Source: Stutzerimonas stutzeri (GTDB lineage: Bacteria > Pseudomonadota > Gammaproteobacteria > Pseudomonadales > Pseudomonadaceae). From it: a stretch of 56,149 nucleotides of DNA. Positions 18,755-29,726 of this stretch are shown in pieces. The notes under the pieces are model-generated. The model made no database searches, was not told where the DNA came from, and saw only the letters and a program-made list of their open reading frames with translations. Numbering within the stretch: position 1 is the first letter of the stretch; each line of letters begins with the position of its first letter. Location of the stretch: NCBI RefSeq assembly GCF_000935215.1, contig NZ_JXXD01000022.1, positions 1 through 56,149 of the forward strand, in the 5' to 3' direction. The position numbers were made by a program, and so were the translations under genes.

Positions 18755-18871
18755 GCCGGCACGAGCCGTTCCGCGCAGCCGACCCTGCGCGGACGCTCGT
18801 CCGCCAGCTGCTTGCCGGCCAACTTCATCGCCCTTAGCCTCCCTCCCCGCACCGCTGCGCAAGGAACTTCC

Positions 18872-20380
18872 ATGCACTGGATCACCCGTCCCGGATGGCC
18901 GGGCAACCTGCTGGCACTGGTCGCCGGCACACTGACCACGCTGTCGCTGGCGCCTTTCGACATCTGGCCGCTGGCGCTGCTCTCGGTGGCGCTGCTGTAC
19001 CTTGGCCTGCGCGAAACCGCAGCGAAGCAGGCGGCGCAGCGCGGCTGGTGCTACGGCTTTGGGCTATTCGCCTCGGGGGTCAGCTGGGTCTACGTCAGCA
19101 TCCATGACTTCGGCGCGGCCTCGCCGGCGCTGGCCGGATTGCTCACTCTCGGCTTCGTCGCCGGCCTGGCGCTGTTCTTCGCCCTGCTCGGCTGGCTCTG
19201 GGTGCGCCTGCTGCGCAATCGCCATTCCGCACTTGGCGATGCGCTGGCCTTCGCCGCACTCTGGCTGGCGCTGGATGCGCTGCGTGGCTGGATTCTCACC
19301 GGCTTTCCCTGGCTGTACATCGGCTACAGCCAGCTGGATGGTCCGCTGGCCGGACTGGCTCCGCTCGGCGGGGTCTGGTTGCTGAGCTTTGCCGTCGCTC
19401 TGAGCGCCACCCTGCTCGCGGCGATCCCGCGACTGCTTGCCGACAAAGCACGCCTGGCCGCCGCCGTCGTGCTGCTGCTTTCCCCCTGGCTGGCAGGCCT
19501 GGCACTCAAGGACCATGCCTGGACGACCAGCAAGGGCGAACCGCTGACCGTTGCCGCAGTGCAGGGCAACGTCGCACAAAGCATGAAGTGGGACCCGAAG
19601 AAGCTCGAGATGCAGCTGCTGCTGTATCGCGACATGACCTTCGGTAGTCGCCCGGCAGACCTGATCGTCTGGCCGGAAACCGCCGTGCCGATCCTCAAGG
19701 ATCATGCCGAGGGCTACCTGACGATGATGGCCGGCTTCGCCAACCAGCGCGAATCGGCACTCATCACCGGCGTACCGGTACGCCAGCCCAATGCGGCTGG
19801 CGAGCTGCGCTATTACAACGGGCTGACCAGCACCGGTGACGGTGCCGGCACCTATCTCAAGCAGAAACTGGTGCCGTTCGGCGAGTACGTACCGCTGCAG
19901 GATCTGCTGCGCGGCCTGATCGCCTTCTTCGACCTGCCGATGTCCGACTTCGCCCGCGGCGAATCCGGCCAACCACTGTTGCAGGCGAAGGGCCTGCAGA
20001 TCGCGCCATACATCTGCTACGAGGTGGTCTACCCGGAGTTCGCCGCAGGGCTCGCGGCGCAGAGCGATCTGCTGCTGACGGTGAGCAACGATGCCTGGTT
20101 CGGCCGCTCCATCGGTCCGCTGCAACACCTGCAGATGGCGCAGATGCGCGCTCTGGAAGCCGGGCGCTGGATGATCCGCGCGACGAACAACGGCATCACC
20201 GTGCTGATCGACCCCTACGGCCAGATCACCGAGCAGATTCCGCAGTTCGAACAGGCCGTGCTGTATGGCGAAGTCACCCCGATGCAGGGGCTGACGCCGT
20301 ATCTGCGCTGGCGCTCCTGGCCGCTGATCGCGGTATGCGTGCTGCTGCTCGGTTGGGCACTGATCAGGCGCAAGGCATAG
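18872..20380 (+). CDS. lnt: Apolipoprotein N-acyltransferase
   Basis: A 502-residue inner-membrane enzyme that adds the third acyl chain to the N-terminal Cys of lipoproteins, using phospholipid as donor. About six N-terminal helices (residues 10-210) precede the periplasmic nitrilase-like domain. The catalytic triad is visible as Glu269 (VWPETAVP), Lys332 (KQKLVPFGEY) and Cys382 (PYICYEVVYPEF), close to E. coli Glu267-Lys335-Cys387. A final helix ends the protein. The ATG with aaggaa upstream is chosen; 20 extra in-frame codons upstream are unlikely. It is last in the phoH-ybeY-corC-lnt operon. Confidence 0.97.
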   Translation: MHWITRPGWPGNLLALVAGTLTTLSLAPFDIWPLALLSVALLYLGLRETAAKQAAQRGWCYGFGLFASGVSWVYVSIHDFGAASPALAGLLTLGFVAGLALFFALLGWLWVRLLRNRHSALGDALAFAALWLALDALRGWILTGFPWLYIGYSQLDGPLAGLAPLGGVWLLSFAVALSATLLAAIPRLLADKARLAAAVVLLLSPWLAGLALKDHAWTTSKGEPLTVAAVQGNVAQSMKWDPKKLEMQLLLYRDMTFGSRPADLIVWPETAVPILKDHAEGYLTMMAGFANQRESALITGVPVRQPNAAGELRYYNGLTSTGDGAGTYLKQKLVPFGEYVPLQDLLRGLIAFFDLPMSDFARGESGQPLLQAKGLQIAPYICYEVVYPEFAAGLAAQSDLLLTVSNDAWFGRSIGPLQHLQMAQMRALEAGRWMIRATNNGITVLIDPYGQITEQIPQFEQAVLYGEVTPMQGLTPYLRWRSWPLIAVCVLLLGWALIRRKA

Positions 20381-20515
20381 CCTCATCTATGCGAAGCTGC
20401 TGGGTCCTGAACGGGTCTTTTGGCTGCCGCTGAGAGGGCTTCATCGCAAGCCAGGCGGTTATGCTGAGCGCTGCGCCGCTATTGACTGCGAAAGTCCAGC
20501 TCCGAGCTGGCTTTG

Positions 20516-20540
20516 TTCGCGGCCAAGGCCGCTCCTACAG
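20516..20540. repeat. REP-like element
   Basis: The sequence ttcgcggccaaggccgctcc plus tacag is the typical Pseudomonas REP form: a gcggcc/ggccgc hairpin with a two-base loop, followed by tcctacag. It lies in the 249-bp gap between the convergent lnt and ydcF genes. A single unit was found, so it may be an orphan or one half of a decayed pair. Confidence 0.7.
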
Positions 20541-20629
20541 CCGCCAACGTGGGGGCGACCTTGACCGCGAATGGCGAGTTGCGGGCTGAGGCTCACCCAC
20601 GACCGTACACTCAGGTTAATGCGTTCGAC

Positions 20630-21403
20630 TCAGTCGTTCGCGGAGCGGTACACAAGCGGGTAAACCGCCATACCGACGACCTCGTTGAGCAACATGCCGT
20701 TCTGCCAGAAGGCCTTGGCCTCCGGCAACCAGCCATTCAACGGCCGACGATTGGGCACGCCCATGAAGCCCACCGGCGCAGCGATCACCTCGATCCCGTT
20801 CTGCTCGAAGCACCAGCGCGAGCGCGGCATGTGCGAGGCGGATGTCACCAGCACCACCCGCTCGATGCCCGCCGCACGCAGCATCTCGGCGCTGAAAACC
20901 GCGTTCTCCCAGGTCGTCCGGCTACGCTCCTCGAGCCAGCGCGTGGCGACGCCAAAGTCGCGCTGCAGCACCTCCGCGCCGAGCATCGCCTCGCTGGGTG
21001 GCTGGCCGTAGTGCAGCCCGCCACTGGTGAGAATCGGCAGGCCGCTGGTCTTGGCTAACCGCGCCGCATAACGCAAGCGCTCCAGCGCGATGTAGCCGGG
21101 CTGATCGCCGCCCCATGCCGGATCACTCTGCTCGCGCCCGGCCCCCAGCACCACGATGGCGCCGGCCTCTTCATCCAGCTGCATCCACTGCGCCTCGGCC
21201 AGCGCCGGCTCGCGCTCGACCAGCCGCGCCGTCCATTCGACGACGACCGGCAGGCTCATCAACCAGAGCCCAACCAACCCCGTGACGAAGCACAGCGCCG
21301 CCAGCTTTGGCGCGCGCCGGCGCAGCCACCATCCGAGCAACAGCAGGAGTAGCAGCACGCCCGGCGGCAAAAGCAGCTGCTTGAAGAAATAGCGAATCGG
21401 CAT
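20630..21403 (-). CDS. YdcF/ElyC family DUF218 membrane protein
   Basis: A 257-residue protein with two N-terminal membrane helices (about 8-25 and 32-55) and a periplasmic or cytoplasmic DUF218 domain. The domain shows AIVVLGAGR, PILTSGGLHYGQPPSEA, TWENAVFSAEMLRAAGI and VLVTSASHMPRS. E. coli ElyC of this family affects envelope biogenesis and undecaprenyl-phosphate use, but the molecular activity is unsettled. The gene follows the zinc-ribbon gene on the same strand (60 bp gap). Confidence 0.88.
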   Translation of the reverse strand: MPIRYFFKQLLLPPGVLLLLLLLGWWLRRRAPKLAALCFVTGLVGLWLMSLPVVVEWTARLVEREPALAEAQWMQLDEEAGAIVVLGAGREQSDPAWGGDQPGYIALERLRYAARLAKTSGLPILTSGGLHYGQPPSEAMLGAEVLQRDFGVATRWLEERSRTTWENAVFSAEMLRAAGIERVVLVTSASHMPRSRWCFEQNGIEVIAAPVGFMGVPNRRPLNGWLPEAKAFWQNGMLLNEVVGMAVYPLVYRSAND

Positions 21404-21463
21404 CCGACCTCCGCGGCAAAGGCAGACACTCTAGCCGCAGCCGGAGGATTTGTCGGCCACTGC

Positions 21464-21916
21464 TCAATGCCGCGGATAGGTGTGCAGACGCTGCCTGGCG
21501 CGCAGCAGCTGCGACCCGCAGACGTGGCAGGCTGCGGGACCGGCGCCTTCCGGCCAGCTCACTTCGGCGTTGCACAGCGCGCAACTCAGTGTCTGTTGCA
21601 ACGTCAGCGGCGCGTGGCGGCCATGCGCGCCGTGCCGTTGTCGACTACCGCTGCGCACAGCCGGACGCAGCGCCTGGCGCGACAGGTGAGCCTGCTCCTC
21701 CGCCGCGGCATGCCAGCCCGAGAGCCATTGGGAATCACGCTGCAGATACGCACGGATCAGCTCGAATTCCGCCGGCGTCAAACCGCGCACTTCCAGCTCG
21801 CCAGCACCGTCCGCATCAGCGGACGTAGCACGTTCGGCCTCCTGCAGGGCCGAGCTCAGTCGCTGCAACACCCTTGCATAAAGACTACTGTCCTCAGATC
21901 GTGGCTCTCGGTCCAT
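21464..21916 (-). CDS. Zinc-ribbon protein, YbeL/DUF1451-like
   Basis: A 150-residue cytoplasmic protein. The N-terminal two thirds are helical and charged (SLYARVLQRLSSALQEAERA; a second helix near LTPAEFELIRAYLQRD). The C-terminus has two CxxC pairs (CALC and CHVC) forming a zinc ribbon. This layout matches the YbeL family, which has no defined biochemical role. The ATG with gaggtgagg upstream is preferred to one 12 codons earlier. It is divergent from leuS, with a 260-bp gap. Confidence 0.82.
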   Translation of the reverse strand: MDREPRSEDSSLYARVLQRLSSALQEAERATSADADGAGELEVRGLTPAEFELIRAYLQRDSQWLSGWHAAAEEQAHLSRQALRPAVRSGSRQRHGAHGRHAPLTLQQTLSCALCNAEVSWPEGAGPAACHVCGSQLLRARQRLHTYPRH

Positions 21917-22029
21917 CAACCTCACCTCACATTCGTCCCGCCCCTGGATCAAGCGTAGCTCAGCCTGACGCGCTCAAGCCGCGCACGACGGACGGAGCTC
22001 TGGAGCAGCGGCAAATGGGGTTTCCCTAG

Positions 22030-24783
<2,754 letters not shown>

Positions 24784-24826
24784 TTCGGCCCCGGCGTCCG
24801 CGCCGGGCCTGCAAGGGGATAACAAG

Positions 24827-25432
24827 ATGAACAAACGGAATCTGGTGGTGCTGGGCCTGACACTGCTGCTGAGCGCTTGCGGCTTCCAGCTGCGCGGCAC
24901 CGGTGACGTGGAGTTCGGTCTCAAGGAGATCGACCTGCAGGCGCGCAACAGCTACGGCGAAACGGTGCAACAGCTCGAAGACCTACTCAAGAGCAATGGC
25001 GTGCGGGTTTACCCGGGCGCCAAGTACAGCCTGAACCTTGCCCGCGAGCAGACCCGCCAGCGCACCGCCAGCTACACCAGCTCGGCACGCAGCGCCGAGT
25101 ATGAGCTGACCAGCACCCTCGATTACGAATTCCTCGGCCCGCAGAACATGCTGCTGCTCGAGGACAGCATCGAAGTGCAGAAGGTCTACGTGCACGACAG
25201 CAACAACCTGATCGGCTCGTCCCAGGAAGGCGATCAGCTGCGCCAGGAAATGCGCCGCGAGCTGCTGCAGCAGCTGACCCTGCGTATCCAGCGCATCACC
25301 CCGGCGCAGCTCGACCGCCTGCAACAGGAAGCCGAAGCCAAGGCCCGCGCCGAGGCTGAAGCCATGGAAGCTGCCCGTCGTGCCCAAGACGCGCAGCCGC
25401 AACAGTCGCCCATCCAGCTGCCCATCCAGTAA
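24827..25432 (+). CDS. lptE: LPS-assembly lipoprotein LptE
   Basis: A 201-residue outer-membrane lipoprotein that plugs and assembles the LptD barrel for LPS export. The signal ends in a lipobox LLSAC with Cys20, followed by GFQLRG, the conserved start of mature LptE. Middle strands include ASYTSSARSAEYELTSTLDY. The last 40 residues are a charged Ala/Glu-rich helix with a Gln/Pro tail. It has an aagggg ribosome site. It lies between leuS and holA, the conserved order in gammaproteobacteria. Confidence 0.95.
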   Translation: MNKRNLVVLGLTLLLSACGFQLRGTGDVEFGLKEIDLQARNSYGETVQQLEDLLKSNGVRVYPGAKYSLNLAREQTRQRTASYTSSARSAEYELTSTLDYEFLGPQNMLLLEDSIEVQKVYVHDSNNLIGSSQEGDQLRQEMRRELLQQLTLRIQRITPAQLDRLQQEAEAKARAEAEAMEAARRAQDAQPQQSPIQLPIQ

Positions 25433-25438
25433 CAGGTA

Positions 25439-25460
25439 ACGGGGGCCTCAAGGCCCCCGT
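25439..25460 (+). terminator. GC-rich hairpin between lptE and holA
   Basis: A 9-bp perfect stem (acgggggcc with ggcccccgt, loop tcaa) lies directly after the lptE stop and ten bases before the holA start. It lacks a T-tract, so it may be a weak terminator, an mRNA 3-prime stabiliser, or a hairpin that limits holA translation. Confidence 0.45.
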
Positions 25461-25469
25461 CTTCGCACC

Positions 25470-26498
25470 ATGAAGCTTTCTCCCGCTCAGCTCGGCAAAC
25501 ACCTGCAAGGCCCGCTGGCGCCCGTGTACGTCGTCTGTGGCGACGAGCACCTGCTGTGCCAGGAAGCCTGCGATGCGATCCGCGCAGCGACCCGAGCGCA
25601 GGGCTTCAGTGAGCGTCAGGTCTTTCACGTGGAGACCGGCTTCGACTGGAGCCAGCTGATCGAAGCCGGTGCGAGTCTTTCGCTGTTCGCCGAGAAGCGG
25701 CTGCTCGAACTGCGCATCCCCAACGGCAAGCCCGGTGACAAGGGTGCCGCGGCGCTGCTGGAATATCTCGCCCGCCCCGCCGAGGACACCGTGCTGCTGG
25801 TCAGTCTGCCCAAGCTCGACGGCAGCACCCAGAAGACCAAGTGGGCCAAGGCGCTGATCGATGGCAAGGACGTGCAGTTCCTGCAGATCTGGCCAGTGGA
25901 TGCCGCGCAGCTGCCGCAGTGGATACGTCAGAGGCTGGCACAGGCGGGCCTGTCCGCGGACCAGGAAGCCGTCGAACTGATCAGCGCCCGGGTCGAAGGC
26001 AACCTGTTGGCCGCGGCGCAGGAAATCGAAAAGCTCAAGCTGCTGGCCGAAGCCGGACAGGTCACCGCGGAAACCGTCCAGGCCGCGGTGGCTGATAGCG
26101 CCCGTTACGATGTATTCGGCCTGATCGACGCAGCCCTGCACGGCCAGGCGGCCCATGCGCTGCACATGCTGGAGGGCCTGCGCGGTGAAGGCGTCGAGGC
26201 GCCGGTGATCCTCTGGGCGCTGGCCCGCGAACTGCGCCTGCTGGCCAATATTGCGCAGCAATATGCCCAGGGCACTCCGCTCGAGCGTGCCTTCAGCCAG
26301 GCCCGCCCGCCGGTCTGGGATAAGCGTCGCCCGCTGGTTTCCAAAGCACTGCAAAGGCATGACGCGGCCGGCTGGAACCAGTTGCTGAGAGACGCGCAAC
26401 GCATAGACGAGCAGATCAAGGGCCAGGCCGCCGGGGATCCCTGGATCGGTCTGGCGGATATTTGCCTGCAACTGAGTGGCCGCCGGATCGGTACCTGA
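25470..26498 (+). CDS. holA: DNA polymerase III subunit delta
   Basis: A 342-residue clamp-loader subunit that opens the beta clamp. The N-terminal domain begins KLSPAQLGKHLQGPLAPVYVV and continues GDEHLLCQEACDAIR, the delta signature. It is followed by ELRIPNGKPGDKGAAALLEY and a helical collar domain at the C-terminus. Length fits E. coli HolA (343). It lies third in leuS-lptE-holA. Its ribosome-binding region falls within the 3-prime arm of the hairpin just upstream, so expression may be tuned by that structure. Confidence 0.96.
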   Translation: MKLSPAQLGKHLQGPLAPVYVVCGDEHLLCQEACDAIRAATRAQGFSERQVFHVETGFDWSQLIEAGASLSLFAEKRLLELRIPNGKPGDKGAAALLEYLARPAEDTVLLVSLPKLDGSTQKTKWAKALIDGKDVQFLQIWPVDAAQLPQWIRQRLAQAGLSADQEAVELISARVEGNLLAAAQEIEKLKLLAEAGQVTAETVQAAVADSARYDVFGLIDAALHGQAAHALHMLEGLRGEGVEAPVILWALARELRLLANIAQQYAQGTPLERAFSQARPPVWDKRRPLVSKALQRHDAAGWNQLLRDAQRIDEQIKGQAAGDPWIGLADICLQLSGRRIGT

Positions 26499-26537
26499 CG
26501 AGCGAATCGTGGAGAGCGAATTCACGCCGCAGCGCAC

Positions 26538-26565
26538 TGGACATTTTTTGCACAAGGCCTATGAT
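26538..26565 (+). promoter_or_regulatory. Candidate sigma-70 promoter of arfA
   Basis: TGGACA and TATGAT are separated by 16 bp (a T6 tract followed by gcacaaggcc). The two hexamers each match five of six consensus bases. The start codon of arfA lies 38 bp beyond the -10. A dedicated promoter is expected, because arfA is regulated separately from holA. Confidence 0.6.
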
Positions 26566-26602
26566 TCCCTCGCCCGATAGCGGGCCATTTGAGGAAATCG
26601 AA

Positions 26603-26761
26603 ATGAGCACACGCAAGAAACGGCCGAACAAGGCCAAGCACCTGGTTGCGCAACCCCTGTTCCGCCTCCGCCAGGAAACGCCGAAAAAAGGCAAAGGCAG
26701 CTACCGCCGCGAAGCCTCCCAGTCCACTAACTGGGAGGCTTCGGTCCTTCTGGCAGCCTGA
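26603..26761 (+). CDS. arfA: Alternative ribosome-rescue factor A
   Basis: A 52-residue basic protein that recruits RF2 to ribosomes stalled on non-stop mRNAs, the backup to tmRNA. The family core is visible: MSTRKKRPNKAKHLVAQPLF followed by RLRQETPKKGKGSYRR. The start has ttgaggaa upstream. A perfect 14-bp hairpin begins inside codon 36 and spans the following codons. As in E. coli, RNase III cleavage or termination there would give a non-stop mRNA and a shortened active product of about 35-45 residues. Full-length protein, with its hydrophobic tail WEASVLLAA, is expected to be unstable. Confidence 0.92.
   Translation: MSTRKKRPNKAKHLVAQPLFRLRQETPKKGKGSYRREASQSTNWEASVLLAA
26710..26743 (+). 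promoter_or_regulatory. Self-limiting hairpin inside arfA
   Basis: The arms cgaagcctcccagt (26710-26723) and actgggaggcttcg (26730-26743) pair perfectly over 14 bp with a six-base loop, entirely within the arfA coding region. In characterised arfA genes the equivalent hairpin is cut by RNase III or ends transcription, making arfA mRNA itself non-stop. ArfA is then tagged and degraded while tmRNA works, and accumulates when tmRNA fails. No strong T-tract follows, so RNase III cleavage is the more likely route here. Confidence 0.85.
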
Positions 26762-26823
26762 AAACCCAACACCGCCAAAGCGTGATAATGTCTGCGGCCG
26801 ACGACACGTTTCGAGAGCGGTGC

Positions 26824-28119
26824 ATGTATCACACCTTCGTTCCCGTTCTGCTGCTACGTACCCTGGTTGCCGCTTCGGCGATGAGCTTGGTCGTTGCCTG
26901 TGCAGCCGAACCCCTCGCGCAGTCCACTCTGGTCAGCAACGTCCCCGCCGCCAGCCAGCCTAGCGACGCCACCATCGCCGATGTCCGTTCGGAAGCCACT
27001 CACCTGAGCTTCAGCCAGTGGCGCGAGCAGTTCCGCGCTGAAGCCCTTGCGGCCGGTATCTCCGCCGCGACCTTCGACCAGGCCTTCGCCGGCGTCCAGC
27101 CCGATCCAGCGGTGATCGAGGCGGACCGTAGCCAGCCCGAGTTCACCCGGCCCGTCTGGCAGTACCTGGAAGGCGCCATTTCGCCACAGCGCGTGCGCAG
27201 CGGCCGCCGCTTGCTTAGCGAGCACGCCACCACACTGGATCAGATCGAGGCCCGCTACGGCGTCGATCGCGAAACCCTGGTTGCCGTCTGGGGACTGGAA
27301 AGCAGCTTCGGCCAGATCATGGGCGACAAATCGGTGATTCGTTCCCTTGCGACCCTCGCCCACGAGGGTCGCCGTCCGGCATTCGCCAAGAGTCAGCTGA
27401 TTGCAGCGCTTGAAATCCTCCAGCACGGCGACGTCGCGCCACAGCGCATGCGCGGCTCCTGGGCTGGTGCCATGGGGCAGACGCAGTTCATTCCGACCAC
27501 CTACAACACCCATGCCGTGGATTTCGATGGCGACGGCAAGCGCGATATCTGGAACAGCTCGGCCGACGCCCTTGCCTCCGCCGCGCATTACCTTCAGGCA
27601 TCCGGCTGGAAACAGGGTAAGGCCTGGGGCTTCGAGGTAGAGCTACCCGAAGGGTTCGACTACGCCTTGGCCGACACCGAGATTCGCAAGCCGCTGGCCG
27701 AATGGCGCAGCCTCGGCCTGCGCAACCTGCCCGGCGACCAGGAAGAAGCCAGCGCCAGCCTGCTGCTGCCTGCCGGCCATCGTGGCCCGGCATTCCTCAT
27801 CATGGACAATTTCCGCGCCATCCTGCGCTACAACAACTCCTCGGCATATGCCCTGGCGATCGGCCTGCTGGCAGAGAATTTCCAGGGCAAAGGCGAGATC
27901 GCGGGCAGCTGGCCACGCGGCGAACAGCCACTCAGCCGCTCCGAGCGCCTTGAACTGCAGGAACGTCTAGTCGCTCAGGGCTTCGACCCGGGCACCCCGG
28001 ACGGCATCATCGGCGCCAATACCCGCAAGGCTATCCGCGGCTTCCAGCAACGCCTGGGTTGGCCGGCCGATGGCCATCCCACTCAGGAGCTGCTCGGGCG
28101 ACTGCGCGCGCACAACTGA
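26824..28119 (+). CDS. MltB-family lytic murein transglycosylase with peptidoglycan-binding domain
   Basis: A 431-residue probable lipoprotein. The signal ends in the lipobox VVAC (Cys near residue 27). The SltB/MltB catalytic domain covers about 60-345; the catalytic glutamate lies in AVWGLESSFGQIMG, and GAMGQTQFIPTTY and YAVDFDGDGKRDIW-like motifs follow. A C-terminal PG_binding_1 domain (about 365-430, LQERLVAQGFDPGTPDGIIG) anchors it to the wall. It cleaves glycan strands to 1,6-anhydroMurNAc ends. The ATG at 26824 is preferred because it gives a normal lipoprotein signal. It is a paralogue of the mltB gene in the rodA operon. A strong terminator follows. Confidence 0.92.
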   Translation: MYHTFVPVLLLRTLVAASAMSLVVACAAEPLAQSTLVSNVPAASQPSDATIADVRSEATHLSFSQWREQFRAEALAAGISAATFDQAFAGVQPDPAVIEADRSQPEFTRPVWQYLEGAISPQRVRSGRRLLSEHATTLDQIEARYGVDRETLVAVWGLESSFGQIMGDKSVIRSLATLAHEGRRPAFAKSQLIAALEILQHGDVAPQRMRGSWAGAMGQTQFIPTTYNTHAVDFDGDGKRDIWNSSADALASAAHYLQASGWKQGKAWGFEVELPEGFDYALADTEIRKPLAEWRSLGLRNLPGDQEEASASLLLPAGHRGPAFLIMDNFRAILRYNNSSAYALAIGLLAENFQGKGEIAGSWPRGEQPLSRSERLELQERLVAQGFDPGTPDGIIGANTRKAIRGFQQRLGWPADGHPTQELLGRLRAHN

Positions 28120-28144
28120 TCGCGTTGGGCTTGGCGCCAAACAC

Positions 28145-28176
28145 AAAAGCCCCGGCAGACTGCCGGGGCTTTTTTT
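28145..28176 (+). terminator. Rho-independent terminator after the MltB-family gene
   Basis: The stem agccccggca/tgccggggct with loop gac is followed by seven to eight T. It lies 26 bp beyond the stop codon. The A-run on its 5-prime side could make it work in both directions, also serving the convergent gene at 28192. Confidence 0.93.
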
Positions 28177-28191
28177 ATCCCTGCAACAAGG

Positions 28192-28536
28192 TCAGTGTTT
28201 GATGGCTACTTCGTAGAGGTAGTCCGGCAGCGGATCAATGATTACCTGCTGGCCTTGATAGTGGGCCTTCACTGCCTCGCGCGCGACCACACCATGTGGC
28301 ACGCGCTGATCACCACCAAGGCGCTGGCGTGCGCGGTAGTCGATCACGCAGCCGTCGGTCTCGACCCAGAAGTGCGGTGAAACCACCTTACCGTCCAGTT
28401 CGACCTGCCCCAACATCGCTCGGTATGGAATGTGCTGCTTGGCCAGCCGCGTCACCACTAGGCGGCTCATCGCGTCGCACTCGACCTTCGCGGCATCCAG
28501 ATCGTCAAGCAAGTCCTTCAATTGGGGTTCGTTCAT
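28192..28536 (-). CDS. Small protein with a possible transglutaminase/papain-like fold
   Basis: A 114-residue protein with no signal peptide. I do not know a named family. The layout, however, resembles a minimal cysteine-protease-like fold. Cys20 lies in a helix (KVECDAMSRLVVTRLAKQ), followed by HIPYRAMLGQV. His55 is in SPHFWVETDG, and Asp66 is in CVIDYRARQRLG. This Cys-His-Asp order, with H-x-W-V-E and V-I-D-x-x-A-R-Q, is what transglutaminase-like proteins show. The function is unknown; this is inference from motif spacing. The start has gagggcc upstream. The gene stands alone, convergent with the MltB-family gene. Confidence 0.7.
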   Translation of the reverse strand: MNEPQLKDLLDDLDAAKVECDAMSRLVVTRLAKQHIPYRAMLGQVELDGKVVSPHFWVETDGCVIDYRARQRLGGDQRVPHGVVAREAVKAHYQGQQVIIDPLPDYLYEVAIKH

Positions 28537-28680
28537 CTGCAGTGGCCCTCGGTTGGCCTCATGGTGTAAACGAACGCCACTATAGACCAAAGTCTAATGC
28601 GGCGTAATGCCGCAATTTTCTTGCCAACCGTTTGGCAGTTCCCGCGCCATGCGCTTTCGCAAGGCGCATGGCGGACGGAA

Positions 28681-28720
28681 AAGAAAAAACCGCGCAGACA
28701 GCCTGGACTGTCTGCGCGGT
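28681..28720 (-). terminator. Rho-independent terminator of the lipoate operon
   Basis: On the minus strand a 13-bp perfect stem (accgcgcagacag with ctgtctgcgcggt in plus-strand reading, loop of 6) is followed by a T-rich tract. It begins 28 bp beyond the lipA stop, so it ends the ybeD-lipB-lipA transcript. Confidence 0.93.
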
Positions 28721-28748
28721 CTTCAAGAGCCGCAACAACTTTACGGTT

Positions 28749-29726
28749 TCAGTCTTTCTTGGCTCCGTGCGCCTGCTGATCGGCATGGTACGACGAGCGC
28801 ACCAGCGGGCCTGAGGCGATGTTCTTGAAGCCCATCTTCATCCCCTCTTCGGCAAACCAGGCGAAGGTGTCGGGATGAACGAAGCGCTGCACCGGGAGGT
28901 GGTTACGTGAAGGCTGCAGGTACTGACCCAGGGTCAGCATGTCGATATCGTGCTCGCGCATGCGGTGCATGACCTCGATGACCTCCTCGTCGGTCTCGCC
29001 GAGGCCAAGCATCAGTCCCGACTTGGTCGGCACGCCCGGCACGCGCTGCTTGAACTTCTCCAGAAGATCCAGTGACCACTCGAAATCCGAGCCCGGCCGC
29101 GACGACTTGTATAGCCGCGGTACGGTCTCCAGATTGTGGTTGAACACATCCGGCGGCTCGCTGGCAGTGATATCCAAAGCGATATCCATGCGCCCACGGT
29201 AGTCGGGCACCAGGGTTTCCAGCTGGATCGACGGCGACAGCTTGCGAATCTCGCGCAGGCAATCGGCAAAGTGCTGGGCGCCACCGTCGCGCAGATCGTC
29301 GCGATCCACCGAGGTGATGACGACGTACTTCAGGCGCATGTCGGCGATGGCCTGGGCCAGGTTCTTCGGCTCATCCGGGTCCAGCGCATTCGGCCGGCCG
29401 TGGCCGACGTCGCAGAACGGGCAGCGACGGGTGCAGATGTCGCCCATGATCATGAAGGTCGCGGTTCCGCTGGAGAAGCACTCGCCCAGGTTAGGACAGG
29501 AGGCTTCCTCGCAGACGCTGTGCAGCTTGTGCTTGCGCAGGGTCTGCTTAATCTGGTCGACTTCCGGGGAAACCGGAATGCGCACGCGAATCCAGTCCGG
29601 CTTCTTCGGCAGCTCATCGGTGGGGATAATCTTCACCGGAATCCGCGCAACCTTCTCGGCACCACGCAGTTTGACGCCTGCCTCTACCTTGGCCGGGCGC
29701 TTGCCTGCCGTTTCTACACTACTCAT
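28749..29726 (-). CDS. lipA: Lipoyl synthase
   Basis: A 325-residue radical-SAM enzyme that inserts two sulfurs into octanoyl-lipoyl domains. The auxiliary cluster cysteines are in [12 protein letters not shown] (about 73-84) and the radical-SAM cluster in CTRRCPFC (about 99-106). The C-terminal RSSYHADQ provides the conserved serine ligand. The first 55 residues ([20 protein letters not shown], then a basic stretch) are the variable extension. The ATG at 29726 overlaps the end of lipB by 8 bp, suggesting coupling. A strong terminator follows. Confidence 0.98.
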   Translation of the reverse strand: MSSVETAGKRPAKVEAGVKLRGAEKVARIPVKIIPTDELPKKPDWIRVRIPVSPEVDQIKQTLRKHKLHSVCEEASCPNLGECFSSGTATFMIMGDICTRRCPFCDVGHGRPNALDPDEPKNLAQAIADMRLKYVVITSVDRDDLRDGGAQHFADCLREIRKLSPSIQLETLVPDYRGRMDIALDITASEPPDVFNHNLETVPRLYKSSRPGSDFEWSLDLLEKFKQRVPGVPTKSGLMLGLGETDEEVIEVMHRMREHDIDMLTLGQYLQPSRNHLPVQRFVHPDTFAWFAEEGMKMGFKNIASGPLVRSSYHADQQAHGAKKD

